Shown here: positions 9,893-20,425 of the stretch, one piece after another
Layout: every line of letters starts with the position of its first letter
Position numbering within the stretch: the stretch's first letter is position 1
From: Ypsolopha sequella
Lineage: Eukaryota > Arthropoda > Insecta > Lepidoptera > Ypsolophidae
Length of the DNA: 64,000 bases
Direction: 5' to 3'
Assembly: GCA_934047225.1 (NCBI GenBank)
Contig: OW204005.1
Coordinates: 17,492,396 to 17,556,395 of the forward strand
The notes under the pieces: generated by a model
Seen by the model: only the letters and a program-made list of their open reading frames with translations
The model's database searches: none
What the model was told of the DNA's origin: nothing
Made by a program: the position numbers and the translations under genes

Positions 9893-11368
9893 AGAGGTGC
9901 GATTGTGTAAGAAAATAGTCATGAAATCGTATTCATTTGATAGCTTAAAACTAATCATTTCACTTGTCAAACGGCCAATTCGAATTGTCTATGGTATTCA
10001 TAGATGCTTTACGATTTTTATTTTTATTTTAGACAATGAGTGAATGATTTGTTAAGATTGACAGATAATTCGAATTGTCTAAGATTTTGTTAGTTCATCG
10101 CTAATGTCAAATGATTGCGGCGACTTGTTGTCTATGACAATCGTTTAACGGTAAGTGTTTTTGATTATTTTGGAATAAAATTAGGTAAAACAATTTTTAT
10201 TCTACCATTAAAATCAATAAATGATGTTCAATTAATTAAAATTGTGGAGCTTTTTAGTCAAAACCCTTGGCTTTGGCACAGAAATAACAATTGTTTTTTA
10301 TATGAACACAGTTTGGGGTTATATTTTTGTAGGAAAGATATTATGAAAAGGTTTAGGGCAGTTCGGCCACAGATTAAAATATTTTTTCTTACTTTTTAGG
10401 GTTCCGTACCCAAAGGGTAACCAACGGGACCCTATTACTTAGACTCCGCTGTCCGTCTGTCTGTCCGTCTGTCAACAGGCTGTATCTCATGAACCGTGAT
10501 AGTAAGACAGTTGAAATTTTCACAGATGATGTATTTCTGTTGCCGCTATAACAACAAATACTAAAAAACAGAATAAAATAAATATTTAAGGGGGCTCCCA
10601 TACAACAGACATGTTTTTTTGCCGTTTTTATATATAATGGTACGGAACCCTTCGTGCGCGAGTCCGACTCGCACTTGGCCGGTTTTTGTATTTTGGTTCG
10701 GTTGCTATCTCGTCATACTAATATAATAAAGAAACATACTATAAAATAAAACACCGACCGATTCAAAAATATTTTGCAGTTGCAGTTGACTTGACACTTG
10801 AATTGATTCGAAACTATGACGCGTTATTATAACTACAAAACTCGGACGAAGACAAATAATACGATAAGATATAGCGCTGTCTCTTTCAGACATCACATCT
10901 AGTAAAAAAAGTAATCCCGTGTCAAGCTCTTCAACTACATATACTGTTGAGTAGTAGTAAACTTATGCCACCACCTGGGGTCGAGCAGCTGAAACTCGGT
11001 TTTCCTTCAATTGTTGCGTTTGGTTATACGAGTTGCATGGAGATAAGTTTCGATTGAATTCTATGTTTTAAATTATAAAAATTGATTTTTGTGGTGGATT
11101 TAAAAAATGTAATCAAAAAGATCTATTATTTTTGTGTTTGACATAATTTTAAAGTAAATAAATTATAAAATTTCATTTTACGTAGGTAGTACACAATAAA
11201 ACGCAATTTCATTTCGCATTTTTTAAACCATCGGTCATTTCTAAACCTTCGGTTACTTTTCGGTCTTCATTTTATGGACAGTTTTACACAATTCGAATTT
11301 GCCCTACACGATCCTTGACAATGGTATAGATTTATCATCTATGACCAACCTTACACAATCGCACCTCT
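9893..11368. mobile_element. TIR-bounded element, 1.48 kb, unclassified
   Basis: The left end AGAGGTGCGATTGTGTAAG is repeated as its reverse complement at 11350-11368. Subterminal copies of 'aattcgaatt' (9975, 10070 and 11289 region) support one unit. The interior contains a whole B1 repeat (10398-10688), presumably a later insertion. No transposase frame, and no clear target duplication. Confidence 0.6.
10398..10688 (+). repeat. B1 short interspersed repeat, full copy
   Basis: Starts AGGGTTCCGTACCCAAAGGG, contains 'gtctgtctgtccgtctg', and ends 'cgagtccgactcgcac' plus TTGGCCGGTTTTT. Copies at 58746-58998 (plus) and 49323-49548 (minus, partial) show the same order. I associate this repeat type with Lepidoptera, but cannot name the family. 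Confidence 0.8.
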
Positions 11369-11487
11369 TTACATTACCAGAATACGGACGCCTCACAGAA
11401 TAAGGTTGCGGGAAGCGCGCGGGGCGACTCGCTTGCAAGTGCGCCGCGCAGCAGGAATAAGACGGCTATAGTTTTTTTCAAATACAG

Positions 11488-11582
11488 ACTGTTCACAGGT
11501 ATTTTAACTCTGACAGCTGTTCTATGTCCAATACTTAAGAAACATTTTCGATCAGCCTAGAGGTAAAATAACTGTGAACGAT
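11488..11582. repeat. Small foldback element
   Basis: 'gttcacaggtattttaactct' is mirrored by 'agaggtaaaataactgtgaac' with two mismatches, giving about 25-bp arms around a 45-base loop. Confidence 0.6.
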
Positions 11583-11627
11583 CTGTACCTATCGCGGCCG
11601 CGGCCGCTAACTCAATGATTCCCTTAA

Positions 11628-12135
11628 GGGGCTCCACAATGCTAATCATCAGTTTTGCATTGGATTCAGTTCCGTCATACACTAAGTATTACTACGTATA
11701 GACCGATAACTCCCATACATCAAGGCGTAGCAAATTTTTTACGCACCCTTACGACACTAGGTGTCGCCAAGTGTTTGTAATAATTTGTAATAATAATTTG
11801 TTTAATTGGATGCAAGTAAACTCTCATTTTATTTATTTATTTATTTATGGTTATCAAGTAAACATGTGGCTGTAATAGCTTTCCTTAGAAAAACTAGATT
11901 GCACTAAGTTGGCATAACACTACCTGTGAATATTTCAGTGCCATCTATTTATCGAAGTAGGAATTATTTTCATGTTACGTGACATCGCTGTGCCACTAGC
12001 GTCACCAATCGGTATTTTTTAGCATCGTGTTCGTTAGAGGATTTAGCAACGCCATCTAGATCTGATTAGAGCAGGATAGACAGTTGAAATACAAAAGCGT
12101 GAGAGCAGGACTGAACTTTAGCATTGTGCAGCCCC
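11628..12135 (+). mobile_element. TTAA-flanked MITE (F1), derivative of element at 52866
   Basis: Flanked by TTAA on both sides (11624-11627, 12136-12139). It begins GGGGCTCCACAATGCTAA and ends TTTAGCATTGTGCAGCCCC, the same termini as the 2.7-kb element at 52866-55548. About 55 bp at the left end and 75 bp at the right end match that element; the middle is filled by an E-family MITE. TTAA duplications are typical of piggyBac or Kolobok elements. Confidence 0.8.
11683..12058 (+). mobile_element. MITE family E, copy 1 (right end lost)
   Basis: Begins CACTAAGTATTACTACGTAT and is collinear with the reverse strand of 43690-44128 and 16695-17131, including 'catctattatcgaag'-type text and 'cgacactaggtgtcgc'. 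The right TIR is missing because the sequence changes to the F1 element at about 12058. It is nested inside F1. Confidence 0.75.
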
Positions 12136-12179
12136 TTAATTGTTGCAGACCTGCCCGACTTTTAATGACAAAAAAAAAT

Positions 12180-12415
12180 CTCTTTAAAAATTCCAATGTG
12201 TTTTGGAGATAAGGCCCCCCCCCCCCCCCTTATCTCAAAAACTGTTGGACCGAAAAATATAAAAAAATCATAGTATGGGTTTACGTAAAGATTGCAGGAA
12301 AAATAAAGCGGTTGAGAATTTCACGAAAAAATATGACAAAATTAAATTTATCAACCACAATACGGAACCCTAGGTACGCGAGTCTGACTCGCACTTGGCT
12401 GGTTTTTTTTTCATA
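12180..12415 (+). repeat. B2 repeat tail fragment with C homopolymer
   Basis: Matches the end part of 34194-34930 ('aaaataaagcggttgaga', 'ccttatctc') and ends GAGTCTGACTCGCACTTGGC. Contains an uninterrupted run of about 18 C (about 12213-12230). Confidence 0.7.
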
Positions 12416-12431
12416 AAGCTTTTCAGCTTTA

Positions 12432-13124
12432 GGGTCGGTTGCGCCAAACATGCTCTCGCGTTAGGACAATTTAGCATATTAAAACAAAATATTTTTAACA
12501 AATACAATTTTTATAAGTAATTAAGAAACTGAACTACATTATAATTTTTCAGATTTAACACAAGTATCACAACCATCGAGAAAAAAATCGGAAAGATCAG
12601 TAAAATCACGGGAAACGGCTTTGGAGCTAGTATGATCAGTCTACTATTCTAACTACAAAACAAAATATTTTTTTATAGAGTAAAGAAATGAAAGTAGCCT
12701 TTACAGATTTTTTTTATTTTATATTTGCTTTCGTTATTTTAAAAGAAATACACAAACATCTACGTTTTCCTGTACAGAAAAATTACGCAAAAAGAATTTG
12801 AATGTTTGTGTATTTCTTTTTAAATAACGAAAGGAAAAATATATAAAAATATTATATGAATAAGTTACTTTGATCCCTTTACGAAAAATAAAATATTTCA
12901 ATTTGGAAGGAAAAAATTTTTTTTTTTCTGTTTGCAACGTTTTTCGTGATTTTAGTGATCTTTCCGATTTTGTTTCTCGATGATTGTGCTACTTGTGTCA
13001 AATCTGAAAAATTATAATGTAGTTCAACTTCTTAACTACTTACACAAATTTTATTTGTTAAAAATATTTTGTTTTAATATGCTAAATTGTTCAAACGCGA
13101 GAGCATGTTTGGCGCAACCGACCC
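12432..13124. mobile_element. PIF/Harbinger-like foldback element, TTA TSD
   Basis: TTA precedes GGGTCGGTTGCGCCAAACAT and TTA follows its reverse complement (TSD at 12429-12431 and 13125-13127). The terminal inverted repeats are about 180 bp long with scattered differences. A second inverted pair lies inside (12729-12759 against 12803-12833). No transposase. The TTA duplication and the GGG-start terminus fit PIF/Harbinger MITEs. Confidence 0.8.
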
Positions 13125-13127
13125 TTA

Positions 13128-13500
13128 ACAAGGGATACATTCTTTTACCCTAGCCATATCGAGACAGTTTGTTGAATCGGTCAATTCAGGGACATTTTGT
13201 TGTATAGGTATACCTATCACATCTATTTATTTCATCTAAAATGAATGAAGACCTTTCAAGATCTTTTTGAGTACCCTTGAATGATGCTTGTTAAGAGACC
13301 GGACGGACGCAGAAAAGGTACCCTTACCCGTACATACACACTTCCTATGTTTACAACAATGTGAGGACAACTGGATTACGAGTAATGATATTGAATACGA
13401 GGTACCTTTAGCCCGTTCGTATGGGACGCCAAAATTAAATTTTGTGAACTTCGAATAAGTTTAATTGAAACACTAATAAAAGTATCTTAAATAAAAGTAG
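13128..13500. other. No recognised feature
   Basis: Mixed sequence without an open frame or a repeat partner that I could see in the window. Confidence 0.5.
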
Positions 13501-13537
13501 ATTTTGAACACAAACACTTGTACTATTTGAATTCGTG

Positions 13538-13738
13538 GATATATTAATAATTTGCAATATTCCGCTAAACACTCTTCCATGCTATTCAAAATGCAGACTC
13601 AAGCACCACCCGCCCTCCCGCATAAAATATGCACAAGCAAAGCAAGCAGTACGAGCACAAAATAAATCAATCTTAAATAACAAGCAAGAAAACTTATCGA
13701 CACGTGTTTCGCCTCTAAACGAGGCATCCTCGGGATGT
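13538..13738 (-). mobile_element. PLE terminal-repeat remnant
   Basis: Collinear with 36919-37131: shared 'atttgcaatattccgctaaa', 'ccgccctcccgcataaaa' and 'agcaaagcaagcagtacga'. It ends in the hammerhead-like motif at 13693-13738. No coding sequence. The PLE assignment rests on the hammerhead-like core and on the inverted arrangement seen in the other copy. Confidence 0.55.
13693..13738 (-). ncRNA. Degenerate hammerhead-like motif
   Basis: On the minus strand: CCGAGGA (core CTGANGA with one change), GCCTC-GTTTA-GAGGC (5-bp stem II with GTTTA loop), GAAA, then the self-complementary ACACGTGT and C. A 3-bp stem I (ATC/GAT) closes it. The core change probably abolishes activity. Confidence 0.5.
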
Positions 13739-14470
13739 GTAGTCCGCCCGACCAACCGCTATTATTATAAAAAAATAATAATAATAAAGCCCTAGGGCAA
13801 AATAATCGACTTTCTGTTCGGTTTTGATACATAAAAAGTGGGCCTTTACGAGCACATGCATTGAAAATATAATCATGATATGAAACAAATGGTACAAGTG
13901 TTTGTGTTCAAAATCATGATGCTGTCTATGTTTCATCAAGTGCCGACAATCGCAAGTATAAATCAAAACTAATCTTCTTGTACGAGTTCCACTATTTTAT
14001 TAATTTGGTTATTGAGACTAGTTTCGTGTACACTTTTATTAATCAATACACAGTACACAATATATCACGGCAGCGATTTAAATAATATTATTTATCTAAT
14101 TTAGTTTATTTTTAATTTTATTTTCCTTGTAGTTAGTGTTTATTTTAAGTATTATTTATAATTTAGTATTATTTATGTTATTTAAGTTTCTTGTTAAAAA
14201 ATACATAACTTGTAAAAAAAAAACAATATATAAAATAAAAATAAATATAAAAGCCACGATTTGTGTCAGAGATGCAACCGTGGATACTTCTTATGTCACT
14301 TCTTTACTCAGTCATAGAAGAAACAATCAATGGCGGCACTTTTGCTTACGAGGGCATTTCAATTTTTTTTATTATTCCAATCAATTAATATTTAGGTATA
14401 TAAAAGGTTTTATCCGACTGACTGACAGACAGTGTACAGCCCAAACCGCTGGACGTAGAGACTTTCGGTG

Positions 14471-14706
14471 TTACTACAAAACAGTGTTTAACTTTAGACA
14501 GTGTTTAAATCTGTCGTTGTCACCTTTTTATTTATTTATTTATTTTAATCATAAACAAAAATCCACAGCAAGTACATTCAGATTACTTGAACATGATATT
14601 CATCTTATTGTGCCAATAACGGATTTCACTATGCTAATTTATATTGTAAAGGAGTGACAGCAACAGATTTAAACACTGTCTAAAGTTAAACACAGTTTTG
14701 TGGTAA
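14471..14706. mobile_element. MITE with ~50-bp inverted ends
   Basis: The left end 'acagtgtttaactttagaca' and the right end 'tgtctaaagttaaacac' are reverse complements within about 50-bp arms. The ends read TTACTACAAAAC and, reversed, TTACCACAAAAC. The interior is AT-rich without a gene. Confidence 0.7.
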
Positions 14707-14935
14707 GACCGTTTATATTTGGAGGGTTATATGGGGTTAAAAACGCACACTAAGAAAGGATTTTGAAAAATTCGCTCCGCAAGGTGTTCAAAAAGGGGTC
14801 AAAGTTTTAACAAAAAACCTTAATTTTTCCGACACTGTTCACGCTGCGCAGTCAACATTTTGAATGTCTCCCGAGATAAAATAAATATACACTTGTTTCA
14901 GGATTTTCTGAATTTTTAAAAACTGAAAGACCATC

Positions 14936-15082
14936 ACTCGTAGCATAGTGTTTAATCGCGCGCGATGCAACTTAATGAATCACAAGTGCGAGGAGCGTGA
15001 CACGATGTTTTTGTGATTAAACAGTACTTGCACTCGTGATTCAAATAGTGGCGTCGCGCGCGATTAAACACTATGCTACGAG
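14936..15082. mobile_element. Foldback MITE, GCGCGCGA-containing arms
   Basis: Arms begin CTCGTAGCATAGTGTTTAAT and contain CGCGCGCGA; the right arm is the inverted copy ending ATGCTACGAG. Arms are about 55 bp, total about 147 bp. Confidence 0.75.
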
Positions 15083-15405
15083 ACCAGGGTCAGTTTAAAA
15101 AAAGTAATGAAAATTGTGATATTATTCAGACAATACCGATGAAATGGTAGTGCTTGGGATTTTTCAAGTCATCTGCTGATGATGGAGTGGAAACGGAACT
15201 TTAAATCGATAATAGTAGGAGTATCATGTTTGTTCTCTTTCGATGTGTCTTTTTGAAAGCATTTACAATCCATGGCAACTAGGGTCTGACGATGAGGTCC
15301 TGGGTATGATGATGGAGCTAAAAAGGATTTTTCGAAAATCAACCCTTCAATAAATCTACTTTGTAAGAAAAATCGATTTGCCTGTAGGGATGTTAAAGTC
15401 CTACC

Positions 15406-15436
15406 CCACGCGGACTAAGTCGCGGGCAAAACATAG
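15406..15436 (+). mobile_element. Degenerate Helitron 3' end
   Basis: CACGCGGAC-TAA-GTCGCGGGCAAAACATAG has the same bulged stem, three-base loop and spacer as the Helitron ends at 1217, 29943 and 52696, but the terminal CTAG reads ATAG. Confidence 0.45.
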
Positions 15437-15879
15437 TCTTATTATATGCAACCGAGTGGTAGCGGGTTGTGTCGAAATAGAACTGGAAAATATTTATGTG
15501 GATACTTGTAAGTCGCCTCTTTACAGGGGAAGTAATCAATGGCAGCTGTGAGGAAAAGGGGCTTCGTGGGCTGCTGGTTCCTTGAGGCACGTCAGTATGC
15601 AATTCTAATGCAAAATATCACTTGTCTAAATACGTACACTTCACATACACTTCAAACTTCTATTGTTTCTTTGATTTTTCTTATATTTGTCGCGGATTCT
15701 ATTAGATTTTTTAAAGCAGCAAATATCAAGCGCAGCGCGTTGTAAGAGATGATTCCAATATGGCTGTCTTCTTGAGAGGTACGAGGAGGGGATACAAAAG
15801 GAAAGAGATAGAAAATACATATATGTTAATTTTAGTGTAAGTGTGAGAGAAAGGTATGATTGTCTGTTTGCCAAACCAG

Positions 15880-16040
15880 GGGCTCTACCGCGTAATTCTC
15901 ATTTGTATCAACTTCAAGCAAATGCATGCGAAATTCAACGCGTGCAAAAGAGATGGCACGTTAGGCGGGCGTCGTCGCACGCACGTCAAATTTCTATCTC
16001 AAGTTGATGTTGATGAAAATGAGAATTACGCGGTAGACCC
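15880..16040. mobile_element. Short MITE with 40-bp inverted ends
   Basis: The left end GGGCTCTACCGCGTAATTCT is mirrored by AGAATTACGCGGTAGACCC at the right, with about 40-bp imperfect arms. The open frame across it (15856-16053) is a by-product. Confidence 0.7.
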
Positions 16041-16217
16041 ACAGCAGCTATAGATATTATAATGATATGTCAGTGATGGCAGCACATTCGCTTACGAGGT
16101 AATTATAACATTTTATACTCGTAGTTGGGTTTACTTAAATTTAATAAAAAAAAATACACTTGAATAAAGTAAAAATATAGAAATAAGGAATAAATAATGC
16201 TGTAAGTATATGGAATA

Positions 16218-16450
16218 CATAAAATAAATATATGCCTAACTCCGCCCATTCGATTAGTCTTGCTAAGAAGAAGGGCAAGAAACTTAGCAAGATCATGTCT
16301 TTGTTTTCATAATATTAGTTACAACTAAAAAGTAACCCTATAATTTAATTGAACAAAGAGATAAAAAATACAAGACAGGAGAAAATTATGTCATGAAGGC
16401 CAAAAAAGAAATATATAATACCCTTGTCTACCTGTCCCATATAGTCCATC
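16218..16450 (-). mobile_element. LINE 3' UTR fragment
   Basis: Matches 32300-32530, which lies in the 3' untranslated part of the minus-strand LINE at 31952-33240. Shared text: 'cgcccattcgattagtctt', 'gcaagatcatgtcttt' and 'ctacctgtc'. A shorter piece of the same sequence is at about 9737-9775. Confidence 0.6.
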
Positions 16451-16694
16451 TGTCTGTCAAATCGAAAGAGTACAAGCATGATATTCCTACTATTATCGAT
16501 TTGAAGTTCCATATATGAGATCTTGTATTTTACGACGGTTTCGCGGAGATGTCATGTGAAAAAAACCTAGACCGCTGGTCATAAATGTACATCTGTGTGA
16601 GATGCCAGGTCATGTAAAAGCTAAGTTTCTGGTAAATAAACGTTGTATACTTTCGACACACTGAGTAGTTTATAGGTACTACCATATATTTAAT

Positions 16695-17131
16695 AGATTT
16701 AAGTATTACTACGTATAGACTAGCAGTTCGTAGCCACAAAAAAGGTGTAAAATTCTAACGAAATATAGATGGCGTTGCTAAATCCTCTAACGAACACGAT
16801 GCTAAAAAATACCGATTTGTGACGCCAGTAGCACAGCGATGTCACGTAACATAGAAATAATTCCTACTTTGATAATAGATGGCGCTGAAATATTCACTGT
16901 TAGTGTTGCCAACTTAGCGCCATCTAGTTTTTCTAAGCAAAGCTATTATAGCCACATGTTTACTTGGTAACCATGAGAGTTTACTTGCAGCCAATTTAAC
17001 AAATTATGCTTATTTGCAACACTTAGCGACACCTAGTGTCGTAAGGGCGCGTAAAAAATTTCCTACGCCTTGATGTATGGGAGTTGTCGGTCTATACGTG
17101 GAAGATACGTAATAATGCTTAGCTTTGGTAC
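16695..17131 (-). mobile_element. MITE family E, copy 2
   Basis: Collinear with 43690-44128. AAGTATTACTACGTATAGAC at the left and 'gtctatacgtggaagatacg' at the right mark decayed terminal repeats. Contains 'agatggcgttgctaaatcct' and CGACACCTAGTGTCG, as in the other copies. Confidence 0.75.
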
Positions 17132-17505
17132 TACCATAGACTAAAATACTTAGTCTATGATACTACCTACCTACGTAGCTAGTAGCTACGTTTTTCCGAA
17201 ATCAACGTTTTTATGACAGTGCATCTAAACGGATATAACGTTTCCACGGCATGACGCGAAAACGGATTGAACCGTGAGCCCAAATTTCTACCAAAGACAA
17301 TTATTGACAATTATTGACATCATTGTAAGTGACAACACCGTTTGGTTATGGCTTATGGCAAAATCTGCGAGTTCATTACACGTTTTTTTCTATATTAATA
17401 TGAGACTGCCTGTTTTTCAGTAATTTCTTTTAACTTTTGTAACATATATACATGATACCTAAAATTGAATACCACTGTATCAATACCGTGAAAAAGAAGT
17501 GACTT
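17132..17505. other. No recognised feature
   Basis: Short local duplications (for example CTACCTACCTACGTAGCTAG near 17165) but no gene or family match. Confidence 0.45.
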
Positions 17506-17706
17506 TTACCAATGGTTTTCTTTGGTCAGATGTGTCCAGGGTGGGTGGTCGATCTGATTTGCTGGGTATTCATCTGGTTTCACCTTCTGATCGTTTTGAC
17601 ACTCTTCATTCTCTGGGCCGGTGGATTCTGTCAACTTGACAAAGCATGGATTTGGAGTAAAGACATGACGATTACGGTTCCATAAGACAGCCTCAGTATC
17701 AAGCTT
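17506..17706 (-). pseudogene. Orphan 66-codon open frame, unknown
   Basis: A minus-strand frame is open between TAA 17707-17709 and TAA 17506-17508. The product is Pro/Glu-rich and protein-like, with LWNRNRHVFTPNPCFVKLT followed by TGPENEECQ and IDHPPWTHL. The last codons overlap a possible splice donor (TTG-GTAAAAG). It lacks a convincing ATG, so it would be an exon or a decayed element fragment. GC content is higher than in the flanks, which favours former coding use. No family recognised. Confidence 0.3.
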
Positions 17707-18001
17707 TTATTCATGGTATTTTAGCTTTAATGAAATTTAATATAGGTTTTGTCGTAATGTGGCTTTCTTATTTTATTTAAAATATGCAGACTGGATTTTT
17801 TTAGTCGCCCAAAAGCGATGATGATGGATGGTGATCCTCTGTGACCGTTTTCGGTCATGGCGACCGCTTCGACTCCTAGTACTTGTTGCTTGAGATACGA
17901 ACAACTTTCACTATGGGGCCAGCTCTGATCACAAAAATTAAATCAGCTGTTCCATAGAAAAGGTACTTCTTGACCAAAACGTGTCCAACAGCCAATATTT
18001 T

Positions 18002-18360
18002 TAGGGTTCCGTAGTACCTTAAAGGTACAAAAGGAAATCAAATATCAAATTGTAGATGTTAAAAAGCTTATTGTACAATTGCCAATTACAGAAAAGCTAT
18101 AGCGATTTAAAAAAAGTTGAGCACAAATGAGAAATATAAAAAAGAAGTAAAATAAATAAAAAAATATTTCATAAAAATACAATATGGATATCAAATTGTA
18201 GGTATTTTAAAGTTGATTTAAAAAAATATAATTTGGCTATATTTAATTGTATTTATTTCAAGAAATCCTTGAAAAACGACAAAAAATTTATGTCCCCCCC
18301 TTATCCCCAAAACTAGTGGACCGAAAAGTATAAATAAAATCATTATAAAAAAAAAAGTTT
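18002..18360 (+). repeat. B2 repeat, partial
   Basis: Starts TTAGGGTTCCGTAGTACCTT and follows the order of 34194-34930, including 'gagcacaaatgaga', 'atcaaattgtaggta' and CCCCCCCTTATCCCC. Confidence 0.75.
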
Positions 18361-18868
18361 CACCTACTTTCGGATGTGCACTTGTACGAGGGACACACTG
18401 TATATAAAACAATAAAAGGCCAAAAAAGGCTTAAAAACATTATTTATTGAAAATATTTTGGATATTCACGTGTTGTCTAAAAAACGTATTTTTAAACAGA
18501 TTACGTCTACGTTAAATCTAAATCTCGACGGAAAATGCAAAAATTAATATCATGAAGCTTTACAACCCTTCTGTTCGGTTCAGTGACTTCCGAGGCTGAT
18601 GCAGGTATAGTCCACCAACACTTTTAGACGGTGCGATTGTAAAAAATGATCTTTAATACAAGCCAATAAAAGTAGACAAATACACCCAAGTGGTGTGGAG
18701 GTAACAATGAAATGGGCTGCCTGCTGCGTTGGCGGAATATTGTGATCTTTTGACCTTTTTTGAGTTCGTTGGTTGCTATTTAATTATATTAGTGGAAATA
18801 ATATAGAATCTTTGTAATTTATATTGTTTTACTGAAATTTAATGAAATACTCTTTTAATAGCGAATAA

Positions 18869-19230
18869 GCTGTAACCCCTCGGCCATAGCTTCAGGCTTC
18901 TGGCGGCGCTTCTTGCTGCGCTTCCAGGCGGTTTCTGCGACGGGCTTTGCCCTGCCACGACACCCGTCGGCGCCTTCCACCGCATCGGATGTATAGCGCG
19001 CTCGTCACTAGGTTTGTCCTGTGCCCTCGACCACTGGCGCGGCTCCCCGCCTCTCCGCACACCACCGTCGAGAGAGCGCAAGTCACTCGAAGCCGGACAA
19101 GGCGCGCGAGCGGCGACTCATGGCCGGCCCTATACAACTTCATACATTTGTTCTCTCCGCTGGCGCCGTCGCAAGAAAAACCGCTTGGCGCACCTCTCGA
19201 AGCCTGAAGCTGGGGCCAACCGGTAAGAGA
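18869..19230. other. GC-rich block with partial inverted ends
   Basis: About 360 bp of markedly GC- and CpG-rich sequence in AT-rich surroundings. 'ccatagcttcaggcttc' near the left and 'gaagcctgaagctgggg' near the right are inverted copies (about 16 bp). Many overlapping short open frames on both strands cancel each other as evidence of a gene. It may be a mobile element of unusual composition. Confidence 0.5.
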
Positions 19231-19349
19231 TGTAAAAGAAATATGAAAAGGTTCAGTTTTATGCACAGACGTTAAATATCTGTTGTTTAATGATAACTAC
19301 ACTCATAAATTATTTTAGTAGTGATAACCGTTACTCTTTTCTTTAAAAA

Positions 19350-19845
19350 AACCGGTTAAATGCTAGTCAGACTCGCGTACCTAGGGTTCCGTAATTTGAC
19401 AGTATTGGGAACAGTCACGAAAAAGGTATTTAAAATCTTGCCCATAGCTGTTTATACAAGATGTAACAGGAATGTGTAACCATATTTGAAGAGCTTATTC
19501 AGTTAATGGTATAGAACAACTTTTACTATGGAGCCAACCCTGAAATCTCAAAAAAAAACTGCCCTTCCATACATTTCAGCCGAGCGGCATTGCAGTTTTC
19601 TATAAAAAAGTTAATTTTTTTTCGAGGTACAGGGTTGTCTCCATAGTAAAAGTTGTTCTATACCATTGACTGAATAAGCTCTTCAAATATGGTCACACCT
19701 TTCTGTTACACCTTGTATAAACAGATGACTAAAAATTATAAAATATATTTTCTGTAATCTTTACGTTAACATAAGTTACCATGATTTTTTTCATATTTTT
19801 CGGTCCACCAGTTCTGGAGATAAGTGGGGGCGGGACATACATATT
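19350..19845 (-). repeat. B2 repeat interrupted by a MITE
   Basis: Reversed B2 tail (AGTCAGACTCGCGTACCTAG, then GGTTCCGTA) at 19370-19400, and B2 body text ('cggtccaccagttctggaga') at 19780-19830. The gap between them is the foldback MITE at 19455-19717. Confidence 0.7.
19455..19717. mobile_element. Foldback MITE family C, copy 1
   Basis: Begins TACAAGATGTAACAG and ends with its near-perfect inverse TGTTACACCTTGTA. Arms of about 105 bp share 'tttgaagagcttattcagt' and 'caacttttactatgga'. TA at both ends suggests a Tc1/mariner-type target. Other copies: 22872-23125 and 57544-57811. Confidence 0.85.
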
Positions 19846-19859
19846 TTGATTTGCAAGTA

Positions 19860-20020
19860 AGCAAGAGGTCCCAGGTTCAAATCCTGGCCCGAAAAATAAT
19901 TAATTAATAAAAATAATTTCAAAAATGTTTGTGCTTTTAAATTTGTTTCTGATTGATTCCTAGTTGGTAATGCACTCTAATAATAATTAGAGTATTCAAA
20001 GCGATGGATTTCGCTATAAA
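19860..20020 (+). mobile_element. tRNA-derived SINE G, 5'-truncated copy
   Basis: Retains the B box GGTTCAAATCC near 19875. Its body ('gtttctgattgattcctag', 'tggtaatgcactctaataat') is shared with 20233-20412. The A box is lost. Confidence 0.7.
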
Positions 20021-20232
20021 AACATATAATCTTAGTTAATGAGAACTGTGACTTTCTTAACTGTCAGCACAGCGCCTTCGACAACAGCGCCTTCTGTTCA
20101 GAATGAGCAAGGCGTGAAATCACATAACGCCTTCGTGAGCGTTCAGTGTGTGCATTACAAGCTGGTATATCAAGTAGTTACAAAAATTCGGTGTACAGAT
20201 ATGATGGAAAAATTCGTCGTTCCAAATACGAA

Positions 20233-20412
20233 CCTTGGTAGCGCAGTCGGTAGCGCGCCTGTCATGTAAGCAGGAGGATGCAGGTTCAAATCCTAACAAG
20301 AGGAATTTTTTCAAAAATATTTGTGCTTTTAAATTTGTTTCTGATTGATTTCTAGCTGGTAATGCACTCTAATAATAATTTAAGTATTTAAAGCAATGGA
20401 TTTCGCAATAAT
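20233..20412 (+). mobile_element. tRNA-derived SINE G, near-complete copy
   Basis: The head CTTGGTAGCGCAGTCGGTAG gives an A box (TAGCGCAGTCGG), and GGTTCAAATCC gives a B box about 40 bases later, as in a tRNA gene. The tail 'tgatttctagctggtaatgc' up to 'gatttcgc' is shared with 19860-20020 and with both halves of 53005-53270. SINEs of this kind are transcribed by RNA polymerase III and moved by a LINE. Confidence 0.8.
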
Positions 20413-20425
20413 AGTAGTTTATGCT

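Larger units (their letters stand above)
13501..13916. mobile_element. Element with 29-bp inverted ends containing PLE terminus
   Basis: 'gattttgaacacaaacactt' (from 13501) is mirrored by 'aagtgtttgtgttcaaaatc' (to 13916); the full arms are about 29 bp with one mismatch. Inside, 13538-13738 is a PLE-type terminal remnant that also occurs at 36919-37312. Confidence 0.6.

Noticed and set aside
14136..14657. 173-codon open frame (plus)
   Set aside because: It runs through an AT-rich tract and across a MITE terminal repeat; the low-complexity composition (Lys/Ile/Phe runs) has no protein-like pattern.
18839..19275. Five overlapping ORFs on both strands
   Set aside because: They follow from the GC-rich composition (few stops); they contradict each other and show no family motifs.
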